Of a stretch of 8,210 nucleotides of DNA, positions 7,479-8,210 are shown piece by piece. The position numbers and the translations under genes were made by a program. The notes under the pieces are model-generated. The model saw only the letters and a list, made by a program, of their open reading frames with translations. It did not search any database and was not told where the DNA came from. This stretch comes from Tannerella sp. Its GTDB lineage: Bacteria > Bacteroidota > Bacteroidia > Bacteroidales > Tannerellaceae. The stretch covers positions 1 through 8,210 of the forward strand of contig JAIRXI010000307.1 in assembly GCA_031268395.1 (NCBI GenBank), written 5' to 3'. Position 1 is the stretch's first letter. Each line of letters opens with the position of its first letter.

Positions 7479-7509
7479 CAAAGATAGGCGTTTTTACATT
7501 ATCTCAAAA
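7479..7509 (-). promoter_or_regulatory. Predicted promoter of the DUF2141-flavoprotein operon
   Basis: On the minus strand TATCTTTG (7479-7486) is an exact TAnnTTTG match. A TTTTG (7505-7509) lies 18 bases upstream, one or two short of the usual spacing. The predicted start is near 7472. The upstream element falls inside the insertion-sequence relic that begins at about 7488. Confidence 0.6.
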
Positions 7510-7763
7510 TTAAATCTCCGGAAGATTATCAATCGGAAGATTTATCCCCCAATGGATTTTATGAATCCGGTTGTATTCAAGACTTTCTCCTTCGGGATAA
7601 ACGAGTAAGGTTGTATGTCAAGCGGCGGCGGGTTGAGAAATCGACAGGCAAGAGCGTGTCGAAAGACTGGGAACAGGTCGCCCCGGGCACCCGCCACTCG
7701 AAAGAGTTTGCGGCTTTTTTAAAGGGATGCCTGGATAAATACCCGATTACGGCCCGCTCTTGA
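7488..7763 (+). pseudogene. ISAon1-type transposase N-terminal region protein, 5'-truncated
   Basis: The frame is open for 91 codons to a TGA at 7761 but lacks a start codon; the codon before it is a stop. From about residue 7 it reads KIKSPEDYQSEDLSPNGFYE, then QDFLLRDKRVRLYVKRRR, then GKSVSKDWEQVAPGTRHSKE and FAAFLKGCLDKYPI. This matches the pattern of the small first protein of ISAon1 elements (GFY..., IQDFPIR-like, VKRRR, TGK-VS-DW, GTR-S-EF). The N-terminal start region is gone, so it is a relic. I identified it by recalled family pattern, not by a search. Confidence 0.75.
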
Positions 7764-8013
7764 GCGCTTCTATCATGTCAAAGGCGATGAATTTGAGCGT
7801 CAATACAAGGAACTTTTGAGTGATTATCGAAGTTGGGATCCGTTGGATCATGCCAAAAAACAGGTTCTTTTTCTGGAGAATATCGGCCCTTTACTGAGCA
7901 TAGACGAAACCCCGGTTTCCAATGGAGAACTTTATACGGTATTGATAAACAAGGAAAAACATGGAGGCAAGGGAAGTATTATTGCCCTTGTATCGGGAAC
8001 AAAATCGGAAGAA
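7762..8013 (+). pseudogene. ISAon1 family transposase, C-terminally truncated
   Basis: The frame reads ERFYHVKGDEFERQYKELLS, then DYRSWDPLDHAKKQVLF and ENIGPLLSIDETPVSNGELY, then TVLINKEKHGGKGSIIALVS and GTKSE. LSIDET carries the first catalytic aspartate of the DDE transposase. After GTKSEE the similarity stops, and the rest of the catalytic core, including the other acidic residues, is absent, so it is inactive. The frame stays open to 8196 only by chance, across the rRNA terminator and into the 5S gene. It overlaps the first frame by a couple of bases; this may be the natural two-frame layout of the element or a later frameshift. Confidence 0.8.
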
Positions 8014-8109
8014 CACAGGGTTTTTACTGGTAATCCGGTTTTACCAGTGATCCGGGGATTTTGGATGCTTACCGCGAAACATTCCGGTTCTCTCACCCCG
8101 AAACGGGAA
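8014..8109. other. Spacer between IS remnant and rRNA terminator
   Basis: This stretch has no gene. It holds an inverted repeat, ACTGGTAA (8026-8033) and TTACCAGT (8041-8048), with a 7-base loop, starting 13 bases after the transposase similarity ends. It has no T tract in the rRNA direction. Confidence 0.55.
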
Positions 8110-8139
8110 AAGGCGCCTGTCCCTGCGGACAGACGCCTT
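8110..8139 (-). terminator. Strong rho-independent terminator of the rRNA operon
   Basis: On the minus strand AAGGCGTCTGTCC (8139 to 8127) pairs along 13 bases, including one U-G wobble, with GGACAGGCGCCTT (8122 to 8110) around a 4-base loop. A TTTTCCCGTTTC tail follows. It lies about 11 bases after the 5S 3' end, as expected for the end of an rRNA operon. Confidence 0.9.
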
Positions 8140-8150
8140 CTTCTCAAAAA

Positions 8151-8210
8151 CGGCAGCTACCTACTCTCCCACCTGCTGGCAGTACCATCGGCGTGACGGG
8201 GCTTAACTTC
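8151..8210 (-). rRNA. rrf: 5S ribosomal RNA, 3' part (runs off the right edge)
   Basis: The minus strand of the last 60 bases matches the 3' half of bacterial 5S rRNA, with GAAGTTAAGC, then GCCGATGGTACTGC, then GTGGGAGAGTAGGT, ending in GCTGCCG. About half of a 110-120-base 5S gene is present, with the 5' part outside the window. The 3' end is placed at about 8151, give or take three bases. By the usual order, 23S and 16S should lie to the right. The terminator at 8110-8139 follows directly. Confidence 0.92.

Larger units (their letters stand above)
7488..8013 (+). mobile_element. Decayed ISAon1-like insertion sequence remnant
   Basis: Two plus-strand reading frames in sequence encode pieces of an ISAon1-type transposase pair. 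The 5' end of the first frame, the C-terminal two thirds of the second, and any terminal inverted repeats are missing. It cannot move by itself. The left limit is set by an in-frame stop at 7485 and the right limit by the point where similarity ends, so both are approximate. Confidence 0.8.

Noticed and set aside
7816..8196. 126-codon plus-strand frame as an intact gene
   Set aside because: It begins at an internal TTG within transposase sequence, loses similarity at about 8013, and its end reads through the rRNA terminator and the antisense of 5S rRNA.

Overview
The window looks like a chromosomal piece of a Bacteroidota genome, most likely order Bacteroidales. The evidence is a SusC/SusD outer-membrane pair, a DUF2141 lipocalin-sized exported protein, a two-frame ISAon1-type transposase relic, two upstream sites that fit the Bacteroidota promoter (TTG, about 18-20 bases, TAnnTTTG), and weak Shine-Dalgarno sites before most starts. 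The species cannot be named from this sequence alone.

Layout from left to right: (1) positions 1-252 are a 21-bp tandem array of twelve units, cut by the left window edge. (2) 253-452 has no gene and holds a probable minus-strand terminator for the next operon. (3) 453-5351, minus strand, is a susC-susD operon (susC first, susD after a 33-bp gap). SusC is the TonB-dependent outer-membrane channel and SusD its surface lipoprotein lid; together they bind and import an oligomeric nutrient, most often a glycan. No glycan-degrading enzyme or regulator lies in the window, so the substrate is unknown. (4) 5352-5813 is a 462-bp intergenic region with a well-matched promoter for susC, a 10-bp inverted repeat in the susC leader, and further inverted repeats near the end of the next gene. 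(5) 5814-7399, minus strand, is a two-gene operon: a secreted DUF2141 protein followed 8 bp later by a fusion of an SCP2-like domain to a flavodoxin-fold, four-cysteine flavoprotein. Its promoter lies at 7479-7507. (6) 7488-8013, plus strand, is a decayed ISAon1-like insertion sequence whose transposase is cut off after its first catalytic aspartate. (7) The right end carries the 3' part of a minus-strand 5S rRNA with a strong terminator, so an rRNA operon enters from the right.

The two operons are independent: they have separate promoters, and the flavoprotein region is visibly more AT-rich than susCD. The most unusual items are the palindromic 21-bp array after susD, the hairpin in the susC leader, the SCP2-flavoprotein fusion, and the promoter that appears to straddle the edge of a dead insertion sequence. 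None of these can be called a new system from sequence alone.
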